Assembly (NCBI RefSeq): GCF_900230225.1
Contig: NZ_OCNH01000001.1
Location: 2,046,001-2,110,000, forward strand
From: Spirosoma fluviale
GTDB taxonomy: Bacteria; Bacteroidota; Bacteroidia; Cytophagales; Spirosomataceae
DNA: 64,000 nt
Direction of reading: 5' to 3'
Each line of letters starts with the position of its first letter. The first letter of the stretch is position 1. The position numbers were made by a program, and so were the translations under genes. Positions 19,032 to 28,320 of this stretch are shown here, piece by piece. The notes beneath the pieces were generated by a model. The model worked only from the letters and a program-made list of their open reading frames with translations. It had not been told where the DNA came from and made no database searches.

Positions 19032-19059
19032 ACGCCCTCATAATTAACCATGAGGGCGT
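19032..19059. terminator. Bidirectional terminator between convergent genes
   Basis: Nine-base stem ACGCCCTCA/TGAGGGCGT with a ten-base loop. On the minus strand it is followed by six or more T residues, so it best serves the dehydrogenase operon, 20 bases after that stop codon. Confidence 0.75.
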
Positions 19060-19078
19060 CTGAGCTTACATCTACACG

Positions 19079-19717
19079 TTACTTACCCTGCGTTAACTCG
19101 CGCTCTTCATAGGCAAGTCCGTACTGTTTCAGGACATCGGCGGGTACGCCATCCCACTGGTTGGGTACGTTACCAACGTAGCCAATGTCTTTAATGCCCA
19201 TCTGGCTGGTATAAAAACCAGTAGCCGTCAGGTTACGCATGAAGCTGAAAAAAGAGGCTCCCTGGGTCATATCAGGCTTCGCTTTCGAGGGGTAAGCGAT
19301 CTGCTCAACCATATCGATCTGCTGCGCCTTTGTGCATAAAACGAATGACTTGCCGTATCGTTTGGTACAGGTGTTATCCAGCCACTTGATACCACCCCGC
19401 ATGGGTGTCTGGTTTTTGGGCTGGTCTTTCATCATGAATTCGATGAAGGCCGGAACCCCCGCCTGCGACGCACTCCCCGACCGCTCATCGGCCGGTATGA
19501 TGATGTCGGACAGCACGGTTACCGTTTGCAGTTCGTGAGGAGTGAAGAATTTCTCAGCGTTCAGCCGCGCATCCCGCTCGGCTTCGAACTTCTGACGGCC
19601 ACCGGGAATTTTTAGCGGCTTAACGTCTGGTGGAGCGGGAACGGCCGCTTCAACGGGGTTGACCGCCAGGCCAAAACCCGTGAGCGACAGGGCTTTTAAT
19701 GAATCTCTGCGTTTCAT
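19079..19717 (-). CDS. Gluconate 2-dehydrogenase subunit 3 family protein
   Basis: 212 residues. The N-terminus MKRRDSLKALSLTGFG is Tat-like (twin Arg, then a hydrophobic stretch). The gluconate_2-dh3 domain covers about 55-200; recognisable segments are FFTPHELQTVTVLSDIIIPAD and AFIEFMMKD. In characterised membrane dehydrogenases this small subunit partners and helps export the FAD-containing large subunit, which is encoded here 18 bases upstream on the same strand. No cytochrome c subunit gene is adjacent, so the electron acceptor is unknown. Confidence 0.85.
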   Translation of the reverse strand: MKRRDSLKALSLTGFGLAVNPVEAAVPAPPDVKPLKIPGGRQKFEAERDARLNAEKFFTPHELQTVTVLSDIIIPADERSGSASQAGVPAFIEFMMKDQPKNQTPMRGGIKWLDNTCTKRYGKSFVLCTKAQQIDMVEQIAYPSKAKPDMTQGASFFSFMRNLTATGFYTSQMGIKDIGYVGNVPNQWDGVPADVLKQYGLAYEERELTQGK

Positions 19718-19735
19718 TCGTGTTCGGGTTTAAGG

Positions 19736-21481
19736 TTATATATTCTTCTGTTTTACCTGGTCGATTAAATACTCACTGGTACGCATAGAACTAGCCAGAA
19801 TGGTCCAGGTAACGTTCTTGTCACCCTGCGATGGGAAGGGAGCAGCATCCACCACAAACAGGTTTTTCACATCGTGGGCCTGCTGGTATTTATTCAGCAC
19901 CGAGTTTTTCGGGTCATTACCCATCCGGGCGGTACCCACTTCGTGGATGATCTGACCAGGCGAAGCTAATCCGTAATTATTGGCGGCATTCGGTTTGTCG
20001 CCCAGGGCAATCCCACCCATCGAGTGAATAATCTCCTCGAAGGTTTCCTGCATGTGCTTGGCCTGCTTCACTTCATAATCCGACCATTTGTAGTTGAAGC
20101 GCAGCACCGGAATACCGTATTTATCGACCACATTGGGGTCAATTTCGCAGTAGTTGCTCTCCAGAGGTACCGGTTCTCCCCGACCGGCCATTCCGACGTA
20201 CGCCCCGTAGAACCGGCGGTAATCGTCTTTCAGGCTGGCTCCGTACCCACCGCCGGGGTGCATCTTCCCGTCGCGACCCGGAATCATGCCGTTCATGGCT
20301 TCGATACCCCAGCCAAATCCGTAGGCTGGCATACCCATGCCACCCCAGTATTCGATGTGGTACCCACGCGGGAAGTCCAGCTTTTTGTTGTCGAGCCACC
20401 AGGGCGTAAAGACGTGCATGCCGCCAACGCCATCTTCGTTGTACCGTTTGCGGTCCATCAGGGCCGGTACAAACGCCGACCGGCTGGCACCTGTGGAGTC
20501 ATTGATGTATTTACCGACGACATTGCTCGAGTTGGCCAGACCGGTCGGGAAACGGCTCGACTTGGAGTTGAGTAACAACCGGGCGGTTTCGCCCGCACTG
20601 GCCGCCAGAACAACCGATTTAGCTTTCACCGTAACCTCCTGTAAGGTCTGCGTGTCGACGTAGCTAACGCCGGTACAAAGGCCGGTAGCCGGGTCGGTGA
20701 TGACTTCACGAACCATGGCACCGTTAATAAGGGTAACGTTGCCGGTTTTCATGGCGGGCTTCACCAATACCGACGACGACGAGAAATCGGCGTACGCCTG
20801 ACAGCCACGGCCACACTGGCTACAGTAAAAACAGGCACCGCGCTCATTGTTAACCGGTTTCGTCAAAATAGACAACCGGGATGGAATAACCGGAATACCG
20901 ATACTGCGGGCTCCTTTCCGAATCATCAGTTCGTGCAGCCGGGGCTTGGGGGCGGGCAGAAAAATACCGTCCGGCTCGGAAGGCATGTTTTCGACGGAGC
21001 CAAAAACGCCGATCATCCGGTCGATTCGGTCGTAGAATGGCTTGATGTCGTCGTAGCCGATCGGCCAGTCTTCACCCACGCCTGTCATGCTTTTCCGCCG
21101 AAAATCGTCCGGTGCGAACCGCAGCGAAATACGGCCCCAGTGGTTGGTACGGCCACCCAGCATCCTTGACCGGAACCACTGGAAATCGGATCCTTTGGCG
21201 TTCGTATACGGTTCGCCTTCGATGTCCCATCCACCCCAGGCTGCATCAAAATCGCCAAAGGCCCGCGTTGTGCCAGCACCACGCCGGGGCGACTCCCAGG
21301 GCCATTTCAGTTGGGTAATGTATTTTGGATCGGCTGGGTCGAAGTAGCCACCTGCTTCCAGCAGGACGACTTTAGCACCGGCTTTCGCCAGCATATAAGC
21401 CGCCATGCCTCCTCCGGCTCCTGAGCCGACAATCGCTACGTCGTATTGAACGGGAGCTTTTTGAATCTGAAATGGATCCAT
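19736..21481 (-). CDS. GMC-family FAD-dependent dehydrogenase (large subunit)
   Basis: 581 residues. The Rossmann FAD-binding motif VGSGAGGGMAAYMLAKAG lies at about 18-35 and the GMC C-terminal block (VVDAAPFPSQGDKNVTWTILA) near 545-566. GRTNHWGR (110-117) resembles the FAD-loop of gluconate, sorbitol and fructose dehydrogenases. Four Cys residues at 217, 220, 223 and 227 (CFYCSQCGRGC) resemble the region that carries a 3Fe-4S cluster in bacterial FAD-glucose dehydrogenase; a cluster here is inference. It probably oxidises a sugar, sugar acid or polyol in the periplasm with the subunit 3 protein. The substrate cannot be read. Confidence 0.88.
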   Translation of the reverse strand: MDPFQIQKAPVQYDVAIVGSGAGGGMAAYMLAKAGAKVVLLEAGGYFDPADPKYITQLKWPWESPRRGAGTTRAFGDFDAAWGGWDIEGEPYTNAKGSDFQWFRSRMLGGRTNHWGRISLRFAPDDFRRKSMTGVGEDWPIGYDDIKPFYDRIDRMIGVFGSVENMPSEPDGIFLPAPKPRLHELMIRKGARSIGIPVIPSRLSILTKPVNNERGACFYCSQCGRGCQAYADFSSSSVLVKPAMKTGNVTLINGAMVREVITDPATGLCTGVSYVDTQTLQEVTVKAKSVVLAASAGETARLLLNSKSSRFPTGLANSSNVVGKYINDSTGASRSAFVPALMDRKRYNEDGVGGMHVFTPWWLDNKKLDFPRGYHIEYWGGMGMPAYGFGWGIEAMNGMIPGRDGKMHPGGGYGASLKDDYRRFYGAYVGMAGRGEPVPLESNYCEIDPNVVDKYGIPVLRFNYKWSDYEVKQAKHMQETFEEIIHSMGGIALGDKPNAANNYGLASPGQIIHEVGTARMGNDPKNSVLNKYQQAHDVKNLFVVDAAPFPSQGDKNVTWTILASSMRTSEYLIDQVKQKNI

Positions 21482-21718
21482 GCAAAAAATGTAGGTTAAT
21501 TAATTAATCGAAATAAACCCCAACACTATTTTAAAAAAATTTAAAAAGCAAAAAACAGCGTTATATACTTTCCAATCAGGCGAACAAAAGGCAACAATCA
21601 TCAATGAATATCTGACTATCAATATGTTGACAGATACCAAATAACCTGCCGGCCTTGTAATCGTTATTGAAACAGAATAAGCAGGAAATGGTCATCTCTT
21701 ACCTGTTATCGACAAAAA

Positions 21719-23731
21719 TCAATCGAACAGATACCAATCGACTCCAAAGGCGAAACCACGGCGCATCGGCAGAAAGTCGGGGGCTACGTAATATCCCGGT
21801 GTAAGTAAGCCCTGGTTGGCATGGGTTAACTTAATGAACAGCCGGGTACGATTGATACGCAGGTTCGCATAAAGGTCAGCTAACACGTACCCTTCCACCT
21901 TCTGCCGGTTTTGGATGTGGTACTGCTGCGTGAGTGGCATATACGCATCCCCGTAATAAGGGGATTTATAGTGCAGATCGATTCCGGTTTGAATATAGAG
22001 CACCTTGGCGTACAGAAACTCATATTGAATGCGGGTGTTCATGAAAAACGGTGGCATACGAATAACGTCTGGTCCCTCTTTGGCGGTATAATACGCCTGA
22101 CCGGCAATGAGAAACTTGCCCAGTTGCAAATGATACCCCAACCCTGGCCGTATGATGCTAATGGGCGATTTCTCCTGCTGAACGACCCCGGCTGTATCAA
22201 AATACACGTAATTCTTAACCAGGTAATAGTCCAAACTCGGCTGAATACGCAGCTTTTTGTACCCCACGTTCAACTTTCCATAAGCATGGAGATAGTTCCG
22301 CTTCGACAATGGCGCAAGTCCTCTCGATGCATCGGGCCAGAGGTACACTTTACTTTGAAACCGCTCCTGAAGCAGGGTCGGCTCGACGTTCACGTAAGAC
22401 CCACCCGCCGTTAGAAACTTGCTCTCCACCTGCCCCTGAATCCGGTAACTACCGCCCGCACCGAGTTCAGCTTCGGCCGTCAAACGCGACAGGCTATCCG
22501 GGAAATAATACCCCAGCCAGCCCCCCACGAAGGTTTCGGTTCGGTTGGTTCCGTATTCATTGTAATTGGTTCGGGAGGTATTGTAGAGGCTGGTTTGCCG
22601 GTAGTTCCGGATGCGCAAATAAGCCCGGTAGTTGAACGAAGCGCCTTTGTACTGCGAAATTCCCTTGATGCCAAACTGATTTTCAAACAGTCGGAAACGG
22701 GCATGCTGCTCCAGCCGGGAGGTATCGCCTAAAATGGTAGGGTAAAATTGCCGGACATCCGTGGTTAGGGTAGCATCATTCAGATTCAGCCGCAGGGTAT
22801 CGTCCTGATAGAAGTTCTTCTGAATCTGATAGTCCAGTTTATGGTAAAGCTGAAACCCTTTTTCGAGGATATACTGGTGGTAAATGTGTGAGTTGTTCCG
22901 AATCTCCCAGCCGTGGGGTCCCTGCACCGATGAACTGCCGCTTCGCAAACGGGCATCACCGGTATAATTGTAAAGAATAGGGACACCACTGGCCGTTTCG
23001 CCCGGCAACACGCCCCCCTGCTCATCGAGGCTGTGGTTCATGTTGATAAAGTGAGCCAGCAGGGTGTATTTATCATTTTTTGAGCGGTAGTTTGTGTGTA
23101 GCTGTACGCCCCAGTTCTGCGCCAGCAGCTTGTAGGGGTCCGTATTTCCGCTGGTACCGAACTGCTTTTGCGACGTAAACCGCTGCACATCGAAGCCGAC
23201 ATTCCAGCGGGGGTTGATGTTCTGCGCCATATCGAAGCGCAGGATATTCTGATTGTTGCCACCCAGCGCGATGTACATATCCGTAAAAGGCGACTTGGTA
23301 TCATAATACCGAACGTCCATTGTCTGATAGGCATAGGGCGAAAAAACGTAATAGCCCGACTGCGCCCCCAGTTGTTGGGGAACCTGAAGGAAAACCGGTC
23401 GCATGGGCGTACCCAATGCGCCTAAATCCTGATACGTGTTCTGGCTCCGCTGCACGTAGGTAAACCGGTGAACCTCGTCCATGGTTGTATCGAGGGTATA
23501 GAGTTTCCGTCGATTGTTGAAGACATCGTCTTCCAGTACGTACCGGGTGGATTTGGGGCCGTAGATTACTTTCGTTGAATCATCAATACCATTCGTACCC
23601 GTGGTTGATGTTGGCATGCTCTGGCGTCCGCCAAAGCCACCGGGCACCTGCGTACTTCCCGGAAACTGCTGCGCCCAGGCCGGTAAGGCTACGCTTAAAC
23701 TAATCAGTAAGGCAATAAAACTACGCTTCAT
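21719..23731 (-). CDS. Putative porin (large Bacteroidota outer-membrane barrel)
   Basis: 670 residues from the ATG opening a signal peptide (MKRSFIALLISLSVALPAWA). After a Gly/Pro/Thr-rich linker the sequence is a succession of amphipathic strands with many Tyr, Phe and Asn residues, ending in a terminal aromatic strand (FGVDWYLFD). This matches the 'putative porin' family of Bacteroidota. Role: outer-membrane channel, cargo unknown. It lies 52 bases after lpxK on the same strand, so they may form an envelope operon. Confidence 0.75.
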   Translation of the reverse strand: MKRSFIALLISLSVALPAWAQQFPGSTQVPGGFGGRQSMPTSTTGTNGIDDSTKVIYGPKSTRYVLEDDVFNNRRKLYTLDTTMDEVHRFTYVQRSQNTYQDLGALGTPMRPVFLQVPQQLGAQSGYYVFSPYAYQTMDVRYYDTKSPFTDMYIALGGNNQNILRFDMAQNINPRWNVGFDVQRFTSQKQFGTSGNTDPYKLLAQNWGVQLHTNYRSKNDKYTLLAHFINMNHSLDEQGGVLPGETASGVPILYNYTGDARLRSGSSSVQGPHGWEIRNNSHIYHQYILEKGFQLYHKLDYQIQKNFYQDDTLRLNLNDATLTTDVRQFYPTILGDTSRLEQHARFRLFENQFGIKGISQYKGASFNYRAYLRIRNYRQTSLYNTSRTNYNEYGTNRTETFVGGWLGYYFPDSLSRLTAEAELGAGGSYRIQGQVESKFLTAGGSYVNVEPTLLQERFQSKVYLWPDASRGLAPLSKRNYLHAYGKLNVGYKKLRIQPSLDYYLVKNYVYFDTAGVVQQEKSPISIIRPGLGYHLQLGKFLIAGQAYYTAKEGPDVIRMPPFFMNTRIQYEFLYAKVLYIQTGIDLHYKSPYYGDAYMPLTQQYHIQNRQKVEGYVLADLYANLRINRTRLFIKLTHANQGLLTPGYYVAPDFLPMRRGFAFGVDWYLFD

Positions 23732-23783
23732 CAGATCAAAAGTACGCCAAAACGCCGGACACCCGTTCGTTAGCGCCACTCAG

Positions 23784-24848
23784 TTAAGGATTTTTAAGCC
23801 GGGCCGAGGCCAAAAACCGGATAAATTCCGCTTCCTGGCGATCCAGGAACTGCATAGCTACGGGCAAATAAGCTAAAGGCAGCGTATTGCGCTCGTCATC
23901 GGTCAATAACGCATCCAGTTTCACCCAGTCCTTCTCCGTTGTGAGCGCCACCGCTCCGGGCGGTAATTTCGCCAGGATTGCCGTCAGGTCGGCCCGCTGG
24001 TAGGCGTAATGATCGGCAAAGCGGGCATGATGAATCAGGTTGCAGGTGTCACGCACGTACTGCTCCAGCGGCCCCGGATTGGCCAGGCCCGACACCAGCA
24101 CAACATCCCGTACCTCAGTAACGATCTGTTTGGTGGCAAAAGAGACGGGCTGACCATACTGTAACCCGGCAAAATAAACCGGGGTTTCAGCACCCGTGTA
24201 GGGACGAATTTTGGCTTCGATCCGTTGTTGTTCGACGGTGCCTAACTCATTCGGGCACTTGGTAACGACAATGGCATCGGCCCGGCGGGCTCCATTGCGT
24301 CGCTCACGCAGCCGACCGGCGGGAAATGGGTAGTCCTGATAAAATGGCCGATTGTAATCCATTAACAGGATAGACAGATGGGGCTCAACTGCCCGGTGCT
24401 GAAACGCATCGTCCAGCAGCACCTGCTTTGTTTCGGGGTAAAGTTGCATCAACGACTGCAAAGCGGGAGCCCGACGCTCGCCCACGCTTACCCGAATAAG
24501 CGGACTGAACTTGCGATACAGTTGAAGGGGTTCATCGCCTACGGTCGACGCGGTATCAACATCCGACACCACCCGAAAGCCGGTCGTCTGCCGACCATAG
24601 CCCCGACTCAGGGTTGCGGTTTCACCCGCAGTATAGCCCCCCCCAGATACTGACCGTTTAATCAAAAATTCGACCATTGGTGTTTTTCCCGTTCCACCGA
24701 CAGTCAAATTACCAACACCAATCGTGTAAACGGAAGGATGGTATACCGCCAATAAGTGACTGTCAAATAGCCAATTACGAATACTAATTATTACCCCATA
24801 AAGTCCACTGAATGGCAAGAGTAGACATTTAATCAGAAACCGTTTCAT
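23784..24848 (-). CDS. lpxK: Tetraacyldisaccharide 4'-kinase
   Basis: 354 residues from the ATG before KRFLIKCLLLPFSGLYG, the normal LpxK start; an upstream frame extension of 12 codons is unlikely. It phosphorylates the lipid A disaccharide precursor at the inner membrane. The P-loop GNLTVGGTGKTP (about 46-57) is diagnostic, followed by LSRGYGR and the DDAFQHR segment. The N-terminal hydrophobic helix anchors it. lpxK of this family is often next to envelope genes, consistent with the porin downstream. Confidence 0.95.
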   Translation of the reverse strand: MKRFLIKCLLLPFSGLYGVIISIRNWLFDSHLLAVYHPSVYTIGVGNLTVGGTGKTPMVEFLIKRSVSGGGYTAGETATLSRGYGRQTTGFRVVSDVDTASTVGDEPLQLYRKFSPLIRVSVGERRAPALQSLMQLYPETKQVLLDDAFQHRAVEPHLSILLMDYNRPFYQDYPFPAGRLRERRNGARRADAIVVTKCPNELGTVEQQRIEAKIRPYTGAETPVYFAGLQYGQPVSFATKQIVTEVRDVVLVSGLANPGPLEQYVRDTCNLIHHARFADHYAYQRADLTAILAKLPPGAVALTTEKDWVKLDALLTDDERNTLPLAYLPVAMQFLDRQEAEFIRFLASARLKNP

Positions 24849-24881
24849 TAATAATTTCGTAATATTGCCAGCTTGAGCAGT

Positions 24882-24889
24882 CAAAATTA
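24882..24889 (-). promoter_or_regulatory. Candidate -7 box for lpxK
   Basis: TAATTTTG on the minus strand fits TAnnTTTG, 33 bases before the lpxK ATG, in the 84-base divergent gap with menC. The -33 element is unclear. Confidence 0.4.
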
Positions 24890-24932
24890 GTACTTTTAGG
24901 ACTGGGAACTCCCGTCCTCACCGTTTAGTACA

Positions 24933-26033
24933 ATGAGTTTAAAAGCCGACTACCTGAAATACACGTTGCATTTTCGCTTCGAAGCGGGTACGTCACGCGG
25001 CACCCTCACCGAAAAAACGTCTTATATAATCCGGCTTTTTGACGACGAAAACCCAGGCGTTATCGGGTATGGCGAATGCGGTCCGCTAAAAGGGCTCAGC
25101 TACGACGACCGCCCCGATTTCGAGGAATGTCTCCGTCAGTATTGCGTTGAATTTACGGCGATGGATCTTCAGTTGTTCAGCTGGAATGTTCCAATTGTCC
25201 TCAATCAGGTCATCAGCCCGCAGTTTCCCAGCATCTTGTTTGGTTTCGAAACGGCCATGCTCGATTTTCTGACGGGCGGCAAACGCATCATTCGCCCGTC
25301 GGACTTTATCAGTGGGCAACGCAGCCTGCCCATCAACGGGCTTATCTGGATAGGCAGCCAGTCGTTTATGCGGCAGCAGATCGACGAGAAACTACTGGCG
25401 GGCTATACAACCCTGAAGTTAAAGATTGGGGCCATCGATTTTGACCAGGAATGCGACCTGCTGGCAATGATCCGGGAGCGTTTCCCCGCCGATCAGATCA
25501 CCCTTCGGGTTGATGCCAACGGGGCTTTTAGCCCGGACGAAGCGATGAAAAAACTCGAACGGCTCGCGGCTTTTGACCTTCATTCCATTGAGCAGCCCAT
25601 TCGAAAAGGCCAGCCGGATCTGCTGGCCGATCTGTGTACGCATTCACCCCTGCCCATCGCCCTGGATGAAGAGCTGATCGGGCAAATGGAGTATGTGCAT
25701 AAATTTCGGTTACTGAAAAAAATTCAGCCTCAATACATTGTTCTGAAGCCTACCCTCCTGGGCGGTCTTCGGCACTGCGATGAATGGATTGAACTGGCTA
25801 ACCGACTCAATATTGGCTGGTGGCTCACCTCAGCACTGGAATCGAATATTGGACTGAACGCAGTGGCTCAATATACGGCTCAGTTTAAAAACCTGTTGCC
25901 CCAGGGGTTGGGCACGGGTCAACTTTACCATAACAATGTCGACAGCCCACTCGTTGTCGAACATGGACAGCTTCGCTACGACCTTAGCCGGACCTGGAAT
26001 CTAGGGCCTCTTTTTACGGATGCCACTCACTAA
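24933..26033 (+). CDS. menC: o-Succinylbenzoate synthase (enolase superfamily)
   Basis: 366 residues. It dehydrates SHCHC to o-succinylbenzoate in menaquinone synthesis. Enolase-superfamily residues are in order: the catalytic KLK (KLKIGAI, about 162-165), metal ligands in RVDANGAF (Asp near 194), SIEQPI (Glu near 219) and LDEEL (Asp/Glu near 245), then the second catalytic Lys in VLKPTLLGG (about 271). The sequence resembles Bacteroidota MenC, but dipeptide epimerases share this fold, so the name rests on overall pattern. The rest of the men pathway is not in the window. An HTH regulator follows after 15 bases, in the same frame. Confidence 0.82.
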   Translation: MSLKADYLKYTLHFRFEAGTSRGTLTEKTSYIIRLFDDENPGVIGYGECGPLKGLSYDDRPDFEECLRQYCVEFTAMDLQLFSWNVPIVLNQVISPQFPSILFGFETAMLDFLTGGKRIIRPSDFISGQRSLPINGLIWIGSQSFMRQQIDEKLLAGYTTLKLKIGAIDFDQECDLLAMIRERFPADQITLRVDANGAFSPDEAMKKLERLAAFDLHSIEQPIRKGQPDLLADLCTHSPLPIALDEELIGQMEYVHKFRLLKKIQPQYIVLKPTLLGGLRHCDEWIELANRLNIGWWLTSALESNIGLNAVAQYTAQFKNLLPQGLGTGQLYHNNVDSPLVVEHGQLRYDLSRTWNLGPLFTDATH

Positions 26034-26048
26034 GTAACTACTTTCTCC

Positions 26049-27551
26049 TTGAACCTCCCCGCCGATCATATTCGCCTGCTGTTTGGCTTGAAACTGCGCC
26101 AGCTTAGACTCGACAAAGGTCTATCGGTCAGTGAACTGGCCCAACGGGCAAGCTTGTCCGTTTCGTACGTTACGGAAATTGAAAAGGGGCGCAAATACCC
26201 GAAAGCCGATAAGATATCAGCACTGGCCAACGCTATGCAGGTGGATTATGATACGCTTGTTTCCTTAAAATTAAGTAAAAAACTAGAGCCTATCTCAGAC
26301 CTGCTCCGGTCTAAGTTCCTAACCGAAATACCGCTCGAACTCTTTGGCATCGATCCCTCGGATCTGCTCGAACTCCTGGCCGAGGCTCCCGCTAAAGTTA
26401 GTGCCATGATTCGAACGTTCATGGATATTGCCCTCAGCTACAACATGAGTGTTGAGCGGCTGTACCTCACCATGCTGCGGTCGTATCAGGAGATGCACGA
26501 TAATTATTTTCCGGATATTGAAGCCGATGCGGATCGATTTTTAGCTGAATTTGCCCCGGCTCCCAATCAGCCGGTTACTGAACTTCTCCTGAAAAATCTT
26601 CTAAAAACGCGCTACAACATTCGGCTGGAACAGTTCGACCCGTTAACGCAGCCTGAATTAACAGCACTGCGGTCGGTGTACCGGCCGGAGCAACATACGC
26701 TGCACCTGAATGCCGGATTAACGCCCGAACAACGGTTGTTTATTCTGGCCCGGGAGGTTGGATTTCAATTTATAGGCTTAAAAAATAGGCCCTATAGTTA
26801 TTCCTGGGTCGAAGCAGAATCGTTCGAACAAATTCTGAACAACTACAAGGCATCTTACTTTGCCGGTGCCATTCTTATCCGACGTGCGGTCCTGGTCGAA
26901 AAGCTAACTGCCCTGTTTGCCCGAGATACCTGGAACAACGACGATTTTCTGCAACTCATTAATGAGTTTGCGGCCACACCCGAACAATTTTTTTACCGGT
27001 TAAGTACTGTCCTTCCAAGTCAGTTCGGTATCGATCAGCTTTTCTTCTATCGGTTCAACCATACACCAGGTCAAACCACGTTTCAGCTGACCAAAGAAAT
27101 GCACCTTTCCCGTCAGCAAGGCCCACGTGGAATTGTTGATGAACATTTTTGTCGGCGCTGGATTGCCTGGACTATCCTTCAGGAACTTCAGTTCCTGCAA
27201 CAGAATAAAGGATTCGACGGGGCACTTTGCCGAGCTCAGATTTCGGAATATTTTGACTCGAAGCAACAGTACCTGATCATCTCGGTAGCGCATCCGCTTC
27301 AGCCCATCGGACATCAGAACAGTAGCCTGTCCATGTGTTTTGCGGTCAATGATGCACTGCGAAGCAAATTTAAATTTCTTTCGGGTTCATCGCAGGCAAA
27401 TCCGACCAGCGAAGTGTCAATACGCGTCGTCAACGAAGCCTGCGAACGCTGCGGTATATTCGATTGCCGCGAGCGGGTAGCCGCCCCGGCCGTTCTCCAG
27501 AAAAAACGGCAATTTGCCGCCATGAAAAAAGCTATGGAATCGTTGAAATGA
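26049..27551 (+). CDS. Large HTH regulator of the short-chain fatty acyl regulator type
   Basis: 500 residues, starting with TTG at 26049: the in-frame menC stop lies five codons upstream and the HTH begins at residue 8, so no other start fits. Residues about 10-62 are a Cro/C1-type HTH (SVSELAQRASLSVSYVTEIEKG). The middle resembles the ImmA/IrrE-like region, but where a peptidase would have HExxH the sequence is LAREVGFQF, so it is not a protease. The C-terminal domain ends with a Cys pattern (ACERCGIFDC). This matches regulators such as RamB/PrpC-type ScfR proteins that sense short-chain acyl-CoA; the ligand here is inferred. Confidence 0.78.
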   Translation: MNLPADHIRLLFGLKLRQLRLDKGLSVSELAQRASLSVSYVTEIEKGRKYPKADKISALANAMQVDYDTLVSLKLSKKLEPISDLLRSKFLTEIPLELFGIDPSDLLELLAEAPAKVSAMIRTFMDIALSYNMSVERLYLTMLRSYQEMHDNYFPDIEADADRFLAEFAPAPNQPVTELLLKNLLKTRYNIRLEQFDPLTQPELTALRSVYRPEQHTLHLNAGLTPEQRLFILAREVGFQFIGLKNRPYSYSWVEAESFEQILNNYKASYFAGAILIRRAVLVEKLTALFARDTWNNDDFLQLINEFAATPEQFFYRLSTVLPSQFGIDQLFFYRFNHTPGQTTFQLTKEMHLSRQQGPRGIVDEHFCRRWIAWTILQELQFLQQNKGFDGALCRAQISEYFDSKQQYLIISVAHPLQPIGHQNSSLSMCFAVNDALRSKFKFLSGSSQANPTSEVSIRVVNEACERCGIFDCRERVAAPAVLQKKRQFAAMKKAMESLK

Positions 27552-27570
27552 CGGTTGCTCCCAATTTGTT

Positions 27571-28107
27571 ATGCTTTTCCAGAGAATCACGGAGCCACAC
27601 CCTTATCTGCCTTCAATCCAGGTCTGGTATGAAAGCTCCTTTCCGGCCGATGAGCGACGTCAATTTGACGAACTGCTTCAACTGCTTCCCTGCCCTGACA
27701 TGCACCTGTGCGCCTTGACGGATGAAGAACGGCTTGTTGGCTTCCTGATTTACTGGCAATGGCCGGGCGTGGTCTTCCTTGAACATTTTGCCATCGACCC
27801 AAACCTGCGGGGTAATCAGTTAGGACAACGTGCACTCGCTCACTTACAGGAACTCGATAGCCCGCGTTATCTTCTGGAAGTGGAATTACCAACGGACGAG
27901 CTGAGCCGTAGGCGGATTCAGTTTTATGAACGACAAGGGTTTTCGGTAAATCCGTTTCCCTATGCCCAGCCACCTTACCAGCGTGGTAATCCGCCCATAC
28001 CCATGCACCTTATGTCGAGTCCGTTCATGTTAAGCCGGGAGGATTTTGACAGCCATAGTCAGTCAATAAACGAGCGGGTTTATAAGCGCTTTTATAGTAA
28101 AGACTAA
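27571..28107 (+). CDS. GNAT family N-acetyltransferase
   Basis: 178 residues. The GNAT core is visible: strand 4 FLEHFAIDPNLRG followed by the acetyl-CoA loop RGNQLGQRAL (about 80-92) and a late RRIQFYERQGF helix-strand typical of the fold. The C-terminal 40 residues are family-specific. Substrate unknown. It starts 19 bases after the HTH regulator and is probably co-transcribed with it and menC. Confidence 0.82.
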   Translation: MLFQRITEPHPYLPSIQVWYESSFPADERRQFDELLQLLPCPDMHLCALTDEERLVGFLIYWQWPGVVFLEHFAIDPNLRGNQLGQRALAHLQELDSPRYLLEVELPTDELSRRRIQFYERQGFSVNPFPYAQPPYQRGNPPIPMHLMSSPFMLSREDFDSHSQSINERVYKRFYSKD

Positions 28108-28225
28108 ATATTACCACAAGAAACAGCCAGTCGACTAACCTGACAAAACAGTTTATTTGCCTACAGCTTAGGTAGCACCACGTCTATTCTAATATATATA
28201 CTAGATAAGTAAACTAAAAGTATTT

Positions 28226-28256
28226 TTTGATATAATTACTCTTCCTTTTACCTTTG
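28226..28256 (+). promoter_or_regulatory. Bacteroidota-type promoter of the six-repeat protein gene
   Basis: TTTG (28226-28229), 19 bases, then TACCTTTG (28249-28256): a full match to the consensus TTTG-N19-TAnnTTTG. The ATG follows after 64 bases. Confidence 0.8.
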
Positions 28257-28320
28257 ATTTTGTATCCAGGGGGCTACACTGTGTGTACTCTGTAACGTTT
28301 AATTTTACGAACTGTATCGA

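Noticed and set aside
26750..26785. Active metallopeptidase in the large HTH regulator
   Set aside because: The HExxH motif is replaced by REVGF, so catalysis is not expected.
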